In this document: piece by piece, positions 1-6,557 of the stretch
How positions within the stretch are numbered: position 1 is the first letter of the stretch
Layout of the letters: each line of letters opens with the position of its first letter
Origin: an uncultured Spirochaetales bacterium
GTDB lineage: Bacteria; Spirochaetota; Spirochaetia; Sphaerochaetales; Sphaerochaetaceae
DNA length: 33,995 bases
NCBI GenBank assembly: GCA_949300325.1
Contig: CASGDQ010000039.1
Coordinates: 1 to 33,995, forward strand
Direction of reading: 5' to 3'
Made by a program: the position numbers and the translations under genes
The notes under the pieces: generated by a model
Told to the model about the DNA's origin: nothing
Database searches by the model: none
What the model saw: only the letters and a program-made list of their open reading frames with translations

Positions 1-38
1 GCCCTGAACAGGAAGGAATCGCCGGCAGAGATACTCAA
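1..38 (-). CDS. Possible start of a downstream partner gene, cut by the window edge
   Basis: A TTG codon at 38-36 overlaps the TGA stop of the Panacea-type gene. It is preceded at about 5 nt by GGAGAGG and opens a frame (L/M-SISAGDSFLFR) that runs off the window without a stop. Genes overlapping a Panacea protein are often its toxin or partner. Only 12 codons are visible, so no function can be given and the gene itself is uncertain. Confidence 0.25.
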   Translation of the reverse strand, partial: MSISAGDSFLFR

Positions 39-616
39 AGGGACCTCTCCTTCATCAGGAAGTAGTTGCTTTTCTGCACTTCGGCCGCGAGCCTGACGGC
101 GGAAACCGCATCATCATAATCAGGGCTCCCTGCTTTCTCTGCACCGATTATATCCTCTATGGTGATCTGTATAGATGAACCATGCGGATCCTGCCACTCA
201 GGGAGGTGCTTATGGCAGTAATCGACAAGATCCCATTCGCTGTAACCGCTGAAACGGGTATTCACATCTGCGAGCACTTCCATTTCCATCGGGCTCAGAT
301 AATCATTTCCAGGATGCTTCTGAAGGACGATCTCATAATCATCGGTCCTGAAGCAGGACGACCAGAATGAACCATTGTCGACACGTCCATTCTTGATGAG
401 GTCATATATCCTGCTGATGACAGGGCCATTATCCATGGATACATAGCTGTCTGTCGTTATGGAATTGCCCCATTCGAGGATGAAGCGCCTGTCGGCAAGA
501 TAAAGGAGCTTGATGAGCTTCATGTAGTTCATCCTGCCGGAATTCAGCTCGATAAGGCATGCGGCAGCCTGGGCAGCCTTCTTCTCATTGAATACGAATG
601 ACACAGAATACCTCAT
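35..616 (-). CDS. Panacea/SocA-domain protein (DUF4065-type), possible antitoxin
   Basis: This 193-residue protein matches the Panacea (SocA, DUF4065) domain. It has the KLIKLLYLADRR helix near residues 32-43, a later DNGPVISRIYDLI segment in the place of the family's GPV motif, and an EWDLVDYCHKHLPEW helix. Panacea proteins act as antitoxins, as proteolytic adaptors such as SocA, or occur in phage-derived loci. I chose the ATG at 616 because GGAGTGG lies a few bases upstream and the alternative GTG at 646 has no good ribosome site. The stop overlaps a possible second gene running off the window, as expected for a two-gene module. The domain call is fairly firm; the antitoxin role is inferred from the family. 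Confidence 0.75.
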   Translation of the reverse strand: MRYSVSFVFNEKKAAQAAACLIELNSGRMNYMKLIKLLYLADRRFILEWGNSITTDSYVSMDNGPVISRIYDLIKNGRVDNGSFWSSCFRTDDYEIVLQKHPGNDYLSPMEMEVLADVNTRFSGYSEWDLVDYCHKHLPEWQDPHGSSIQITIEDIIGAEKAGSPDYDDAVSAVRLAAEVQKSNYFLMKERSL

Positions 617-659
617 AGTCCACTCCACTTCCGATTCTACCAGCACGATAACGAAACGA

Positions 660-696
660 AAATAAAAAAGCTTAACCAGTCTCCTGATTAAGCTTT
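660..696 (-). terminator. Rho-independent terminator of the tRNA operon
   Basis: Read on the minus strand, a 13-bp stem (AAAGCTTAATCAG with its complement, one G-U pair) closes a GAGA tetraloop of the GNRA type and is followed by TTTATTTTC. It lies 3 nt beyond the last tRNA. Confidence 0.9.
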
Positions 697-698
697 AG

Positions 699-770
699 AG
701 CGGGAAACGGGACTCGAACCCGCGACATCCCCCTTGGCACGGTGGAGCTCTACCACTGAGCTATTCCCGC
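699..770 (-). tRNA. tRNA-Gly (anticodon GCC), altered anticodon arm
   Basis: The acceptor stem GCGGGAA/TTCCCGC, D arm, T arm with TTCGAGT and a GCC anticodon in the loop GTGCCAA identify tRNA-Gly. CCA is not encoded. The anticodon arm reads CCACC-GTGCCAA-GGGGG, giving an A29-G41 mismatch and a purine (G) at position 32. A normal arm would be CCACC-TTGCCAA-GGTGG, so two positions look mutated. It is last in the five-tRNA operon. Confidence 0.93.
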
Positions 771-795
771 AAGTCTACACCCCAGTAAAAGAGGT

Positions 796-875
796 TGCGA
801 GAGAAGGGACTCGAACCCTTAAACCGAAGTACTAGTTCCTAAGACTAGCGTGTATACCAATTCCACCACTCTCGC
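796..875 (-). tRNA. tRNA-Leu (anticodon TAG)
   Basis: The acceptor stem GCGAGAG/CTCTCGC with discriminator A, the anticodon arm CTAGT-CTTAGGA-ACTAG and a short variable arm (TACTTCGGTTTA) are those of a class II tRNA. The anticodon UAG reads CUN leucine codons. The gene is about 80 nt and CCA is not encoded. It is fourth in the operon. Confidence 0.95.
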
Positions 876-886
876 GGTGTTTGATA

Positions 887-959
887 TGAGCCGCAAAGGG
901 ATCGAACCTTTGACCCGCAGATTAAGAGTCTGCTGCTCTACCAGCTGAGCTAGCGGCCC
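887..959 (-). tRNA. tRNA-Lys (anticodon CTT)
   Basis: The cloverleaf is complete: acceptor GGGCCGC/GCGGCTC with one G-U pair, D arm GCTC/GAGC, anticodon arm GCAGA-CTCTTAA-TCTGC, T arm AAAGG-TTCGATC-CCTTT and discriminator A. The anticodon CUU decodes AAG. It is third in the operon. Confidence 0.95.
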
Positions 960-973
960 ATGAATTGTATTCT

Positions 974-1047
974 CGCGCCCTGTAGGACTCGAACCTACGA
1001 CCTGCGGATTCGAAGTCCGATACTCTATCCAGCTGAGCTAAGAGCGC
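974..1047 (-). tRNA. tRNA-Arg (anticodon TCG)
   Basis: Acceptor GCGCTCT/AGGGCGC, D arm with the loop AGCTGGATA, anticodon loop CTTCGAA and T arm GTAGG-TTCGAGT-CCTAC. The outermost anticodon-stem pair (27-43) appears unpaired. The UCG anticodon reads CGN codons. Its 17-nt D-arm sequence recurs in inverted orientation at 1239-1255. Confidence 0.94.
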
Positions 1048-1052
1048 TTTTG

Positions 1053-1125
1053 GGTGGAAGAAGGGATTCGAACCCTCGACAACCAGATCCACAATCTGGC
1101 GCTCTACCACTGAACTACTTCCACC
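1053..1125 (-). tRNA. tRNA-His (anticodon GTG)
   Basis: The anticodon loop TTGTGGA gives GUG. The acceptor stem GTGGAAG/CTTCCAC carries an encoded extra G at -1 opposite a C at position 73, the identity pair of bacterial tRNA-His. It is first in the operon. Confidence 0.95.
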
Positions 1126-1172
1126 ATTATGGAAATCTCATGGCGTGTACCAGTACAATTTCAACATGCAGT

Positions 1173-1201
1173 AATATGCCAAAAACTGGCTTTCATGTCA
1201 A
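1173..1201 (-). promoter_or_regulatory. Promoter of the tRNA operon
   Basis: On the minus strand a perfect -35 box TTGACA (1201-1196) is followed after 17 nt by CATATT (1178-1173), a four-of-six match to TATAAT. It lies about 48 nt upstream of tRNA-His. Confidence 0.65.
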
Positions 1202-1238
1202 CATCTTTTCGCAAAAAAATTTGTTTTTCTTCTTTTTC

Positions 1239-1255
1239 GCTCAGCTGGATAGAGT
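1239..1255 (+). repeat. Inverted tRNA D-arm fragment
   Basis: The 17 bases GCTCAGCTGGATAGAGT are identical to the D arm of tRNA-Arg(TCG) at 1022-1038 but lie on the opposite strand, about 200 bp away. No acceptor, anticodon or T arm follows in a foldable form. It is a fragment, not a functional tRNA, and lies between the tRNA promoter and the AEC gene's 3' end. Confidence 0.7.
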
Positions 1256-1294
1256 GTCTTTCTGAGTAACTATAAACAAAGCAAAGAATAGTCT

Positions 1295-2206
1295 CTATAG
1301 CATGATTATTAAAAGAGGAATAAGCACAAGCGCTATCACTATTGATACGCTGCCGGCAAAGCCTGCCAATTCTATATTGCCTTTCAACTCTTCGGTAAAG
1401 GCTGGGGCCGCGCTGCTTATCGGGGCAAATGCGGTTATGGCCACAGCTTTTCTTGTTTCAAGATCGAACGGGGCAAATTTGTAAAAGAGAATTGCAATCA
1501 GGAAGGCTAGAAGCAGTCTCAAAATGTTTACAGATATGACTTCCTTGAACAATTCTTTTGTGAATCTGAATTCCATCATCAGCCCAAGCATGAACATAGC
1601 GATAATTCCGTTGGCAGGACTTATGGAGGATGCAAAATCAAAAACGAAATCCGGGATCCTCAATCCGAGAGCAGAGAGAACCAGCATGATGAAATATACG
1701 GTAAAAGCCGGTTTTGTAAAAACCTTCAATAAAGCCTTAGGAATGCTTGTTCCCTCTTGCACTCCATTTACCACCATTGAAGTTATGATCACATTTGCTC
1801 CGACGCACATTACGGCATTTCCCATATCAAAAAGACATGCGGATATCACTCCTGATGCTCCTAAGAGCCCCGATACGAACGGCAGAGTGAAATTCCCTAT
1901 ATTGTATGCAGGAAGATTGAGCATATAAAAAATCTTGTCGTTGCGTTCTTTTTTCCGGCTTATGATGTATCCGAGGTAAAGCATCAGGCAATTTGATAAA
2001 AACCCGATAAGAGGAATCATCATCAATCTGTAATCGAATACGAAAGTTCTGAATGACGCTAATATTGCGCAAGGCAGCGTTACGTTCAAAATCAACCTTG
2101 ACAAGGCTGCTGAATCCTCTTTCTTTAATACGCCTGCTTTTTTAAGTGCATATGCCAGAGCGATCATCAAGAAGAAAAAGAGTGCCCGGATTAATATTTC
2201 TCCCAT
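1295..2206 (-). CDS. AEC-family transporter (auxin efflux carrier type)
   Basis: This is a 303-residue, very hydrophobic protein with about ten membrane segments in two repeats. It shows the AEC pattern of an N-terminal helix running into LKKAGVLKKEDSAALSRLILNVTLP, and polar breaks (the LPAYNIGNFTLPF region, residues about 98-110) in the transmembrane half. Bacterial AEC proteins move organic acids such as malate or malonate; the substrate here cannot be read. The ATG at 2206 has AAGGGACGAG upstream. It starts 11 nt after the dehydrogenase stop, so the two genes form one operon and the transported compound may be related to that enzyme's substrate. No strong terminator is visible after the stop. 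Confidence 0.85.
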   Translation of the reverse strand: MGEILIRALFFFLMIALAYALKKAGVLKKEDSAALSRLILNVTLPCAILASFRTFVFDYRLMMIPLIGFLSNCLMLYLGYIISRKKERNDKIFYMLNLPAYNIGNFTLPFVSGLLGASGVISACLFDMGNAVMCVGANVIITSMVVNGVQEGTSIPKALLKVFTKPAFTVYFIMLVLSALGLRIPDFVFDFASSISPANGIIAMFMLGLMMEFRFTKELFKEVISVNILRLLLAFLIAILFYKFAPFDLETRKAVAITAFAPISSAAPAFTEELKGNIELAGFAGSVSIVIALVLIPLLIIML

Positions 2207-2217
2207 ATTCTCGTCCC

Positions 2218-3036
2218 TTATTGTTGATGGTATATTTTCCGCAAAAGGAAAAGAACCGTCCTATCCGGCAGAATCCTGCGTAATACCATCAGCATTTTGT
2301 AGGATGTTCCAATTGCAATACGTATAGGAGGGTTTTTCTTATTTGATATCTTCAACGCCGTTTTTGCAACTGTTTTGGGATCTTTTCCTTCCTTTTCATC
2401 CTTTTCCATCTGCCATATGGCTGCTTCAGCTTTCTTTTTATATACACTGTTTTCTAAGATATCTGTCTCTCTTTTTGCTGTAAAAGCAGTTTTTGTATCG
2501 CCTGGTTCAAGGATTACGGCTCTGATCCCAAAAGAACCTGCTTCCATCCTCAATGCTTCCATGTAAGCTTCCAGTGCATATTTTGAAGAGCTGTAATGGC
2601 TTTGAAAAGGAATGGAAACCCTGCCTGCAATTGAACTTATTGCGATGACAAGACCTTTTCCTCTTTTCCTCAGAACCGGCAGAGCAATACTGTTAACAGC
2701 AAGTACCCCGAAATAATTTGTCTCAAACTGTTTTCTTACCATTTCAATAGGTGTGTCTTCTGCGGCTCCTGCAATTCCAAATCCTGCAGAATGTATCAAT
2801 ATTCCAAAGCCGCCTATCTTAGCGAATGCTCTTTTTATTGAATCGGCATCAGTTACATCACACCTTATTCCTGTAATGCTCCCCGAAAGAAATTTCTCAA
2901 CTTTTTCTTCTATGCTCCTGCTCAGTGCAAAAACATCATATCCGTTTTGTGCAAAAAGCTCTGCGCAGGCTTTTCCGATTCCGCTGCTTGCTCCGGTTAT
3001 TACAATCCTGTTGCCGTACAGAAACTTATGGTTCAT
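2218..3036 (-). CDS. Short-chain dehydrogenase/reductase (SDR, classical type)
   Basis: This NAD(P)-dependent oxidoreductase of 272 residues has the cofactor motif TGASSGIG at residues 14-21, an SAGFG segment in place of the usual NNAG, the ISSIAG serine and the catalytic YSSSK pair. The extended C-terminus (about 80 residues after the active site, rich in Lys and Glu) resembles SDRs acting on lipids or sterols; the substrate is unknown. The ATG at 3036 gives a standard length, but no good ribosome site precedes it, so a TTG at 3054 remains possible. It is the first gene of an operon with the AEC transporter and is divergent from tnpB, sharing a gap of about 75 nt. Confidence 0.85.
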   Translation of the reverse strand: MNHKFLYGNRIVITGASSGIGKACAELFAQNGYDVFALSRSIEEKVEKFLSGSITGIRCDVTDADSIKRAFAKIGGFGILIHSAGFGIAGAAEDTPIEMVRKQFETNYFGVLAVNSIALPVLRKRGKGLVIAISSIAGRVSIPFQSHYSSSKYALEAYMEALRMEAGSFGIRAVILEPGDTKTAFTAKRETDILENSVYKKKAEAAIWQMEKDEKEGKDPKTVAKTALKISNKKNPPIRIAIGTSYKMLMVLRRILPDRTVLFLLRKIYHQQ

Positions 3037-3111
3037 GACAATCTTATAAAACAAATTCTGATTAAGTTAAAGTTTTTTAGACAAAATACAGCCCAAACCA
3101 ATTAAATGATC

Positions 3112-3168
3112 ATGAGACAGTATATCAACCGTTGTTACAGAGCTTATCCTGCAGAAAATCAAAAATAA
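3112..3168 (+). pseudogene. Displaced N-terminus of tnpB (out of frame)
   Basis: An ATG at 3112 opens 18 codons, MRQYINRCYRAYPAENQK, that stop at TAA 3166-3168. This has the canonical TnpB opening strand (a YR.YP...Q motif), but the rest of the protein continues in the next frame from ATG 3170. Restoring one extra copy of the 8-bp unit cagaaaat (3152-3159) would give an uninterrupted PAENQKIKNKMFGC, with the usual spacing between YP and FGC. Confidence 0.75.
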
Positions 3169-3169
3169 G

Positions 3170-4270
3170 ATGTTCGGGTGCCAGAGGAAGGTATGGAATG
3201 AGCTTCTTGCTGAGAAGATTGAATACCATAAGAAATATAAAAGAGCTTTGAGGAATTATCCTTCAAGCCTTAAAAAGCAATTTGCATATTTGGAAAAAAT
3301 GGATTCAGTTCCTCTTTCAAACACGCAGAAGGAACTTGAAAAAGCATGGATAAGAAATATAGAAAAAGGCTCATATCCAAAATTTATTCCGAAAGGTAGA
3401 GAGAAGAAATCTTATGTTCTCCTATCATCAAAGAATAATCTTGAGGTAATTTTGAAAAGCAAGAGGAACAACTTTATATTTTTTGGAAAAATAGGCTGGT
3501 TGAAATTCACTTGTCATCAGGCTTTCCCCGAAGGCGGAAAAATCCTCCATGCAAGGCTTTCCAATAGGTCTGCCGGATATTTTCATATTTCGATCTGTTT
3601 TGAAAGGAATATTGAAGTGGAACAGATTAAAAAAATCCGTTCTGATTTTGTGGAAGGTCTTGATTACAGCCAAACCCGGCTTGCAGTATCCTCCAGCAAG
3701 CGTTTCGATCCAAAAGGCGGAGATATCCATTGGTATAGAAAACTTGAAGAAAGGCTGGCTTTGGAACAAAAAAGGCTTTCATCTAAGAAACTATTTTCAA
3801 AAAATTGGTGGAAGCAGAAAGAAAAATTAGCGAAAGTGCATGCCAGGGCTGTTTTTAAAAGGAATGATTTTTTGCATAAGTATTCGCATTCTCTTGCTTC
3901 TTTTTGCGATGCTATTGCAATAGAGAATCTCAACATGAAAGAAATGGCTGAACAAAACAGGTTTGGAAAGAATGTGATGGATAACGGCTGGGGAAAACTG
4001 CGCAAGTTTCTTACCTGCAAGATGGAGCAGAGAGGTAAAAAGCTCGTTGTAGTATCAAAGTATTTCCCATCGAGCAGGAAATGTAATTTTTGCGGTTATG
4101 TCAATAATTCAATTTCGTTGGATGACCGTATGATAACCTGTCCTTCCTGTCTTTGCACATATGACAGGGATTTGAATGCGGCAAAAAATATCAGGGAGGA
4201 AGGAATAAGGCTTTTGAGAACCGGAGGGCCTCCGGGGATTGCCCGCTGGAATAGTCCGTCGGGAAGTTGA
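3170..4270 (+). CDS. tnpB: IS200/IS605-type TnpB RNA-guided nuclease, N-terminally frameshifted
   Basis: TnpB is an RuvC nuclease guided by an RNA from the right end of its transposon. The catalytic residues are present: Asp in GLDYSQTRLAV (RuvC-I), Glu in AIENLNMKEM (RuvC-II) and Asp in TYDRDLNAAKNI (RuvC-III). A zinc-ribbon CNFCG...CPSC lies before the third motif. The frame has 366 codons from ATG 3170, but the expected first strand of the protein is in another frame at 3112-3168. The open part therefore lacks about 25 N-terminal residues unless a frameshift or internal start rescues it. No tnpA is present, so the element cannot move alone. A guide RNA probably overlaps the 3' end. The family call is secure; activity is doubtful. 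Confidence 0.9.
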   Translation: MFGCQRKVWNELLAEKIEYHKKYKRALRNYPSSLKKQFAYLEKMDSVPLSNTQKELEKAWIRNIEKGSYPKFIPKGREKKSYVLLSSKNNLEVILKSKRNNFIFFGKIGWLKFTCHQAFPEGGKILHARLSNRSAGYFHISICFERNIEVEQIKKIRSDFVEGLDYSQTRLAVSSSKRFDPKGGDIHWYRKLEERLALEQKRLSSKKLFSKNWWKQKEKLAKVHARAVFKRNDFLHKYSHSLASFCDAIAIENLNMKEMAEQNRFGKNVMDNGWGKLRKFLTCKMEQRGKKLVVVSKYFPSSRKCNFCGYVNNSISLDDRMITCPSCLCTYDRDLNAAKNIREEGIRLLRTGGPPGIARWNSPSGS

Positions 4271-4332
4271 AAAAACAGGCCTTCTATCCGCCGCCCAACT
4301 TGGGCGGCACCTTTTTGACGTGGCCTGTTTTT
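4271..4332. terminator. Nested inverted repeat, bidirectional terminator
   Basis: Outer 11-bp arms AAAAACAGGCC (4271-4281) and GGCCTGTTTTT (4322-4332) enclose an inner hairpin GCCGCCC-AACTT-GGGCGGC (4290-4308). Read either way, the outer arm ends in a T run, so it can terminate both tnpB and the convergent PIG-L gene, whose stop codon lies inside it. It could also be part of the tnpB right end or guide RNA. Confidence 0.7.
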
Positions 4333-5080
4333 ATATTTTATATAAACTTGTTTCCGTAAAGCAGTGCATCATTACCGGTTGCAGTATTTTTAATCCAGCT
4401 CCAAATGTATATCCCTTTTTTTCTCCCAATGCTTGTGCCTTATAGGTAAAGTACATCCGATAAAGCTGCATGGTTTTATCATCTATCTGGCTTTCATGCA
4501 TTTCAATTGCTTTGAACATGTCTTCCATCGTATCCGATACATCGATTATGCAATTCGGATATTCTGTGAAATAAAATCCGATGAACCTTGCTTGGTGTGG
4601 AGCTGTTTTGGTTGTTTTGGGATATTTTAGAAGATTTGATGATATGAATGCTTGAGCGGCGGATTTTCCTGTTATTATGTGGTCGTTGTGCGCCTCATAA
4701 GTCAACCATGGATCAGGGGCAAGAATTAAATCAGGCTTGATTATTCTTATCTCTTCTGCAAGCTTTGCGCTTAAATCTGGGATGCTTTCAAGACTGCCGT
4801 CTTCGTAATCAAGAAAATGGAAATCAGATGCTCCAAGGAATCTGCCGCTTTGTTCAGCTTCCTGTTTTCTGATTGAGACTATATCGTTTTCATATTTATC
4901 ACTCGTTACCCCAAGTGAACCGTCAGTTACAGTCAGATAATGTATTTTTGATCCATTGTTTCTGATCTTTGCTATCACATTGCCACATCCGATTTCTGCA
5001 TCGTCCGGATGGGGCTGTATCACAAGAACATTTTTCATTTCTGCAAGATAGAACTTGTCAAGAATATCAAATATCTCCAT
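4331..5080 (-). CDS. PIG-L/LmbE family zinc deacetylase
   Basis: This 249-residue hydrolase carries the zinc motif PHPDDAE at residues 23-29 and a second histidine motif AHNDH around residue 131. These are the hallmarks of enzymes that remove acetyl groups from GlcNAc-containing sugars and related compounds. The ATG at 5080 is supported by AAGGGGG five bases upstream. That puts the start inside the transporter gene (14-nt overlap), so translation is probably coupled. Pairing with a GPH sugar symporter suggests the imported compound, perhaps an N-acetylated glycoside or oligosaccharide, is deacetylated in the cytoplasm. The exact substrate cannot be read. Confidence 0.85.
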   Translation of the reverse strand: MEIFDILDKFYLAEMKNVLVIQPHPDDAEIGCGNVIAKIRNNGSKIHYLTVTDGSLGVTSDKYENDIVSIRKQEAEQSGRFLGASDFHFLDYEDGSLESIPDLSAKLAEEIRIIKPDLILAPDPWLTYEAHNDHIITGKSAAQAFISSNLLKYPKTTKTAPHQARFIGFYFTEYPNCIIDVSDTMEDMFKAIEMHESQIDDKTMQLYRMYFTYKAQALGEKKGYTFGAGLKILQPVMMHCFTETSLYKI

Positions 5081-6416
5081 ATATATCCCCCTTGTTGTTT
5101 AGGCTTTTTTGGATTTTAGCGAGTTTCTCATCTGTCAGATCATAAAAAAGCAGCGGAATTATTGTTAAGGCAAATGCTATTGCCGGTACAAGGTACATCA
5201 TGGATGAGAAGGAGAAAGTGACAAGCGGTGTCCTTTCCATTGCATCGACATATCCGATTGCAACCATCATTATGCCTAGAATTGCTTTGCTGATCGTATT
5301 TGAAAGCTTATTTAGGAAAGTGTTGATAGAAAAGACGATTCCTTCTCCGCGAAAGCCCAGCCTATATTCAGAATAATCGATTACATCCATCAGCATTGCT
5401 GCAGATGTTATGGTTGTCACACCCGTGAAAGCAAATGAAAGGCAGAGCATGATGAGTCCGAATATGACGGATGATGTTAAAATCAACATTGGAAGAAGGC
5501 TGAAAACCGCTCCAAAAATACAGGCTGAAATGAAAACCTGTTTTTTTCCTGTATGGTCGATCACCTTAGGTGTGACCGCCATTCCAAGCACCATTCCCAA
5601 AACCAAGGAGGCTCCGATATAAGTTACATAGGAAGAATCGCCCCAGGCGTATACGACAAAATAAAGCTGTACAGCCTGCCTTATGTTATTGACCATGTTA
5701 ACAAGAAGGAGTGCAATCATCAAAAAAAGCATCGGTCTGTTTTGTGTTATTGTCCTTATCTCATTTCTCAAATCGGCTTTTTCCTTTTTAGGTTCAATCC
5801 TTTCTTTAAGAATTATTCCGCAGATCATCATGAGAATGCTTCCGATTGCCGCTATTATCAAAGCGGAATAAAAATATGCTTTTCCATTTCTTTCTCCTCC
5901 CAATGCATTTATTATCGAAATCGACCCAACTGCAACAATCACAGTTCCGATGGTTCCTCCGATTTTTCCCAACGTGACCATCCTGTTTTTTTCCACAGGA
6001 TTGCGGCTGATGACGCTGCTCATCGCCCAGATCGGAACATCGGATACTGTATAGCTCATATCCCAAAGAATGTAGAAAACAGTGCTGAATACAAGGCTTT
6101 TCATAGGATCGGATGAAAATAATGTGAAACACAGCACTGTGGAGATGAAAATAAATGGCGGGCCGAAAATCAGGTATGGGCGGAACTTGCCGAATTTTGT
6201 ACGCGTCCTATCTGCAATAGCTCCCATGATAGGATCATTTATTGCATCCCATAAGGATGCTATCACTACAATGACCGTAACAGCGGAGGCGGGTATTCTC
6301 AAAATGTCTGTGAAAAAGAACATGATGTACATCGCCATGAAATTGTATATCATGTTCTGTCCCAATAAAGCCGTAGTGTAGCTTATTTTTTCAGATAGTC
6401 GTATTTCTTTTTTCAT
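5067..6416 (-). CDS. GPH-family sugar:cation symporter (MelB type)
   Basis: The protein is 449 residues with twelve predicted membrane segments. The family signature is clear in WDAINDPIMGAIADRTRT followed by GKFRPYL, the glycoside-pentoside-hexuronide hallmark near residues 56-80. GPH carriers bring in glycosides or uronides with Na+ or H+. It is the first gene of an operon, overlapping the PIG-L deacetylase by 14 nt. The ATG at 6416 has only a weak ribosome site. An 11-bp inverted repeat lies about 60 nt upstream and may be its operator. Confidence 0.88.
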   Translation of the reverse strand: MKKEIRLSEKISYTTALLGQNMIYNFMAMYIMFFFTDILRIPASAVTVIVVIASLWDAINDPIMGAIADRTRTKFGKFRPYLIFGPPFIFISTVLCFTLFSSDPMKSLVFSTVFYILWDMSYTVSDVPIWAMSSVISRNPVEKNRMVTLGKIGGTIGTVIVAVGSISIINALGGERNGKAYFYSALIIAAIGSILMMICGIILKERIEPKKEKADLRNEIRTITQNRPMLFLMIALLLVNMVNNIRQAVQLYFVVYAWGDSSYVTYIGASLVLGMVLGMAVTPKVIDHTGKKQVFISACIFGAVFSLLPMLILTSSVIFGLIMLCLSFAFTGVTTITSAAMLMDVIDYSEYRLGFRGEGIVFSINTFLNKLSNTISKAILGIMMVAIGYVDAMERTPLVTFSFSSMMYLVPAIAFALTIIPLLFYDLTDEKLAKIQKSLNNKGDIYGDI

Positions 6417-6476
6417 TACTTCATTCTAATCGGAGAAAAAGAAGAAAGGAAAGAAAAACAATATTTATTTTCTCAA

Positions 6477-6508
6477 TATACTCCTATGCCTAACGCGATA
6501 GGAGTATA
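6477..6508. promoter_or_regulatory. 11-bp inverted repeat upstream of the GPH operon
   Basis: Arms TATACTCCTAT (6477-6487) and ATAGGAGTATA (6498-6508) are perfect complements around a 10-nt spacer. No T run follows in either direction, which argues against a simple terminator. An operator for the symporter-deacetylase operon, or a hairpin at the 3' end of the flavoprotein mRNA, are the likely roles. Confidence 0.55.
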
Positions 6509-6557
6509 ATTAATGGAAAATATAAATCCGAATACGGAATATTAAACTAAATATATA

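Noticed and set aside
960..1265. A 101-codon frame across the tRNA genes
   Set aside because: It is made of antisense tRNA sequence.
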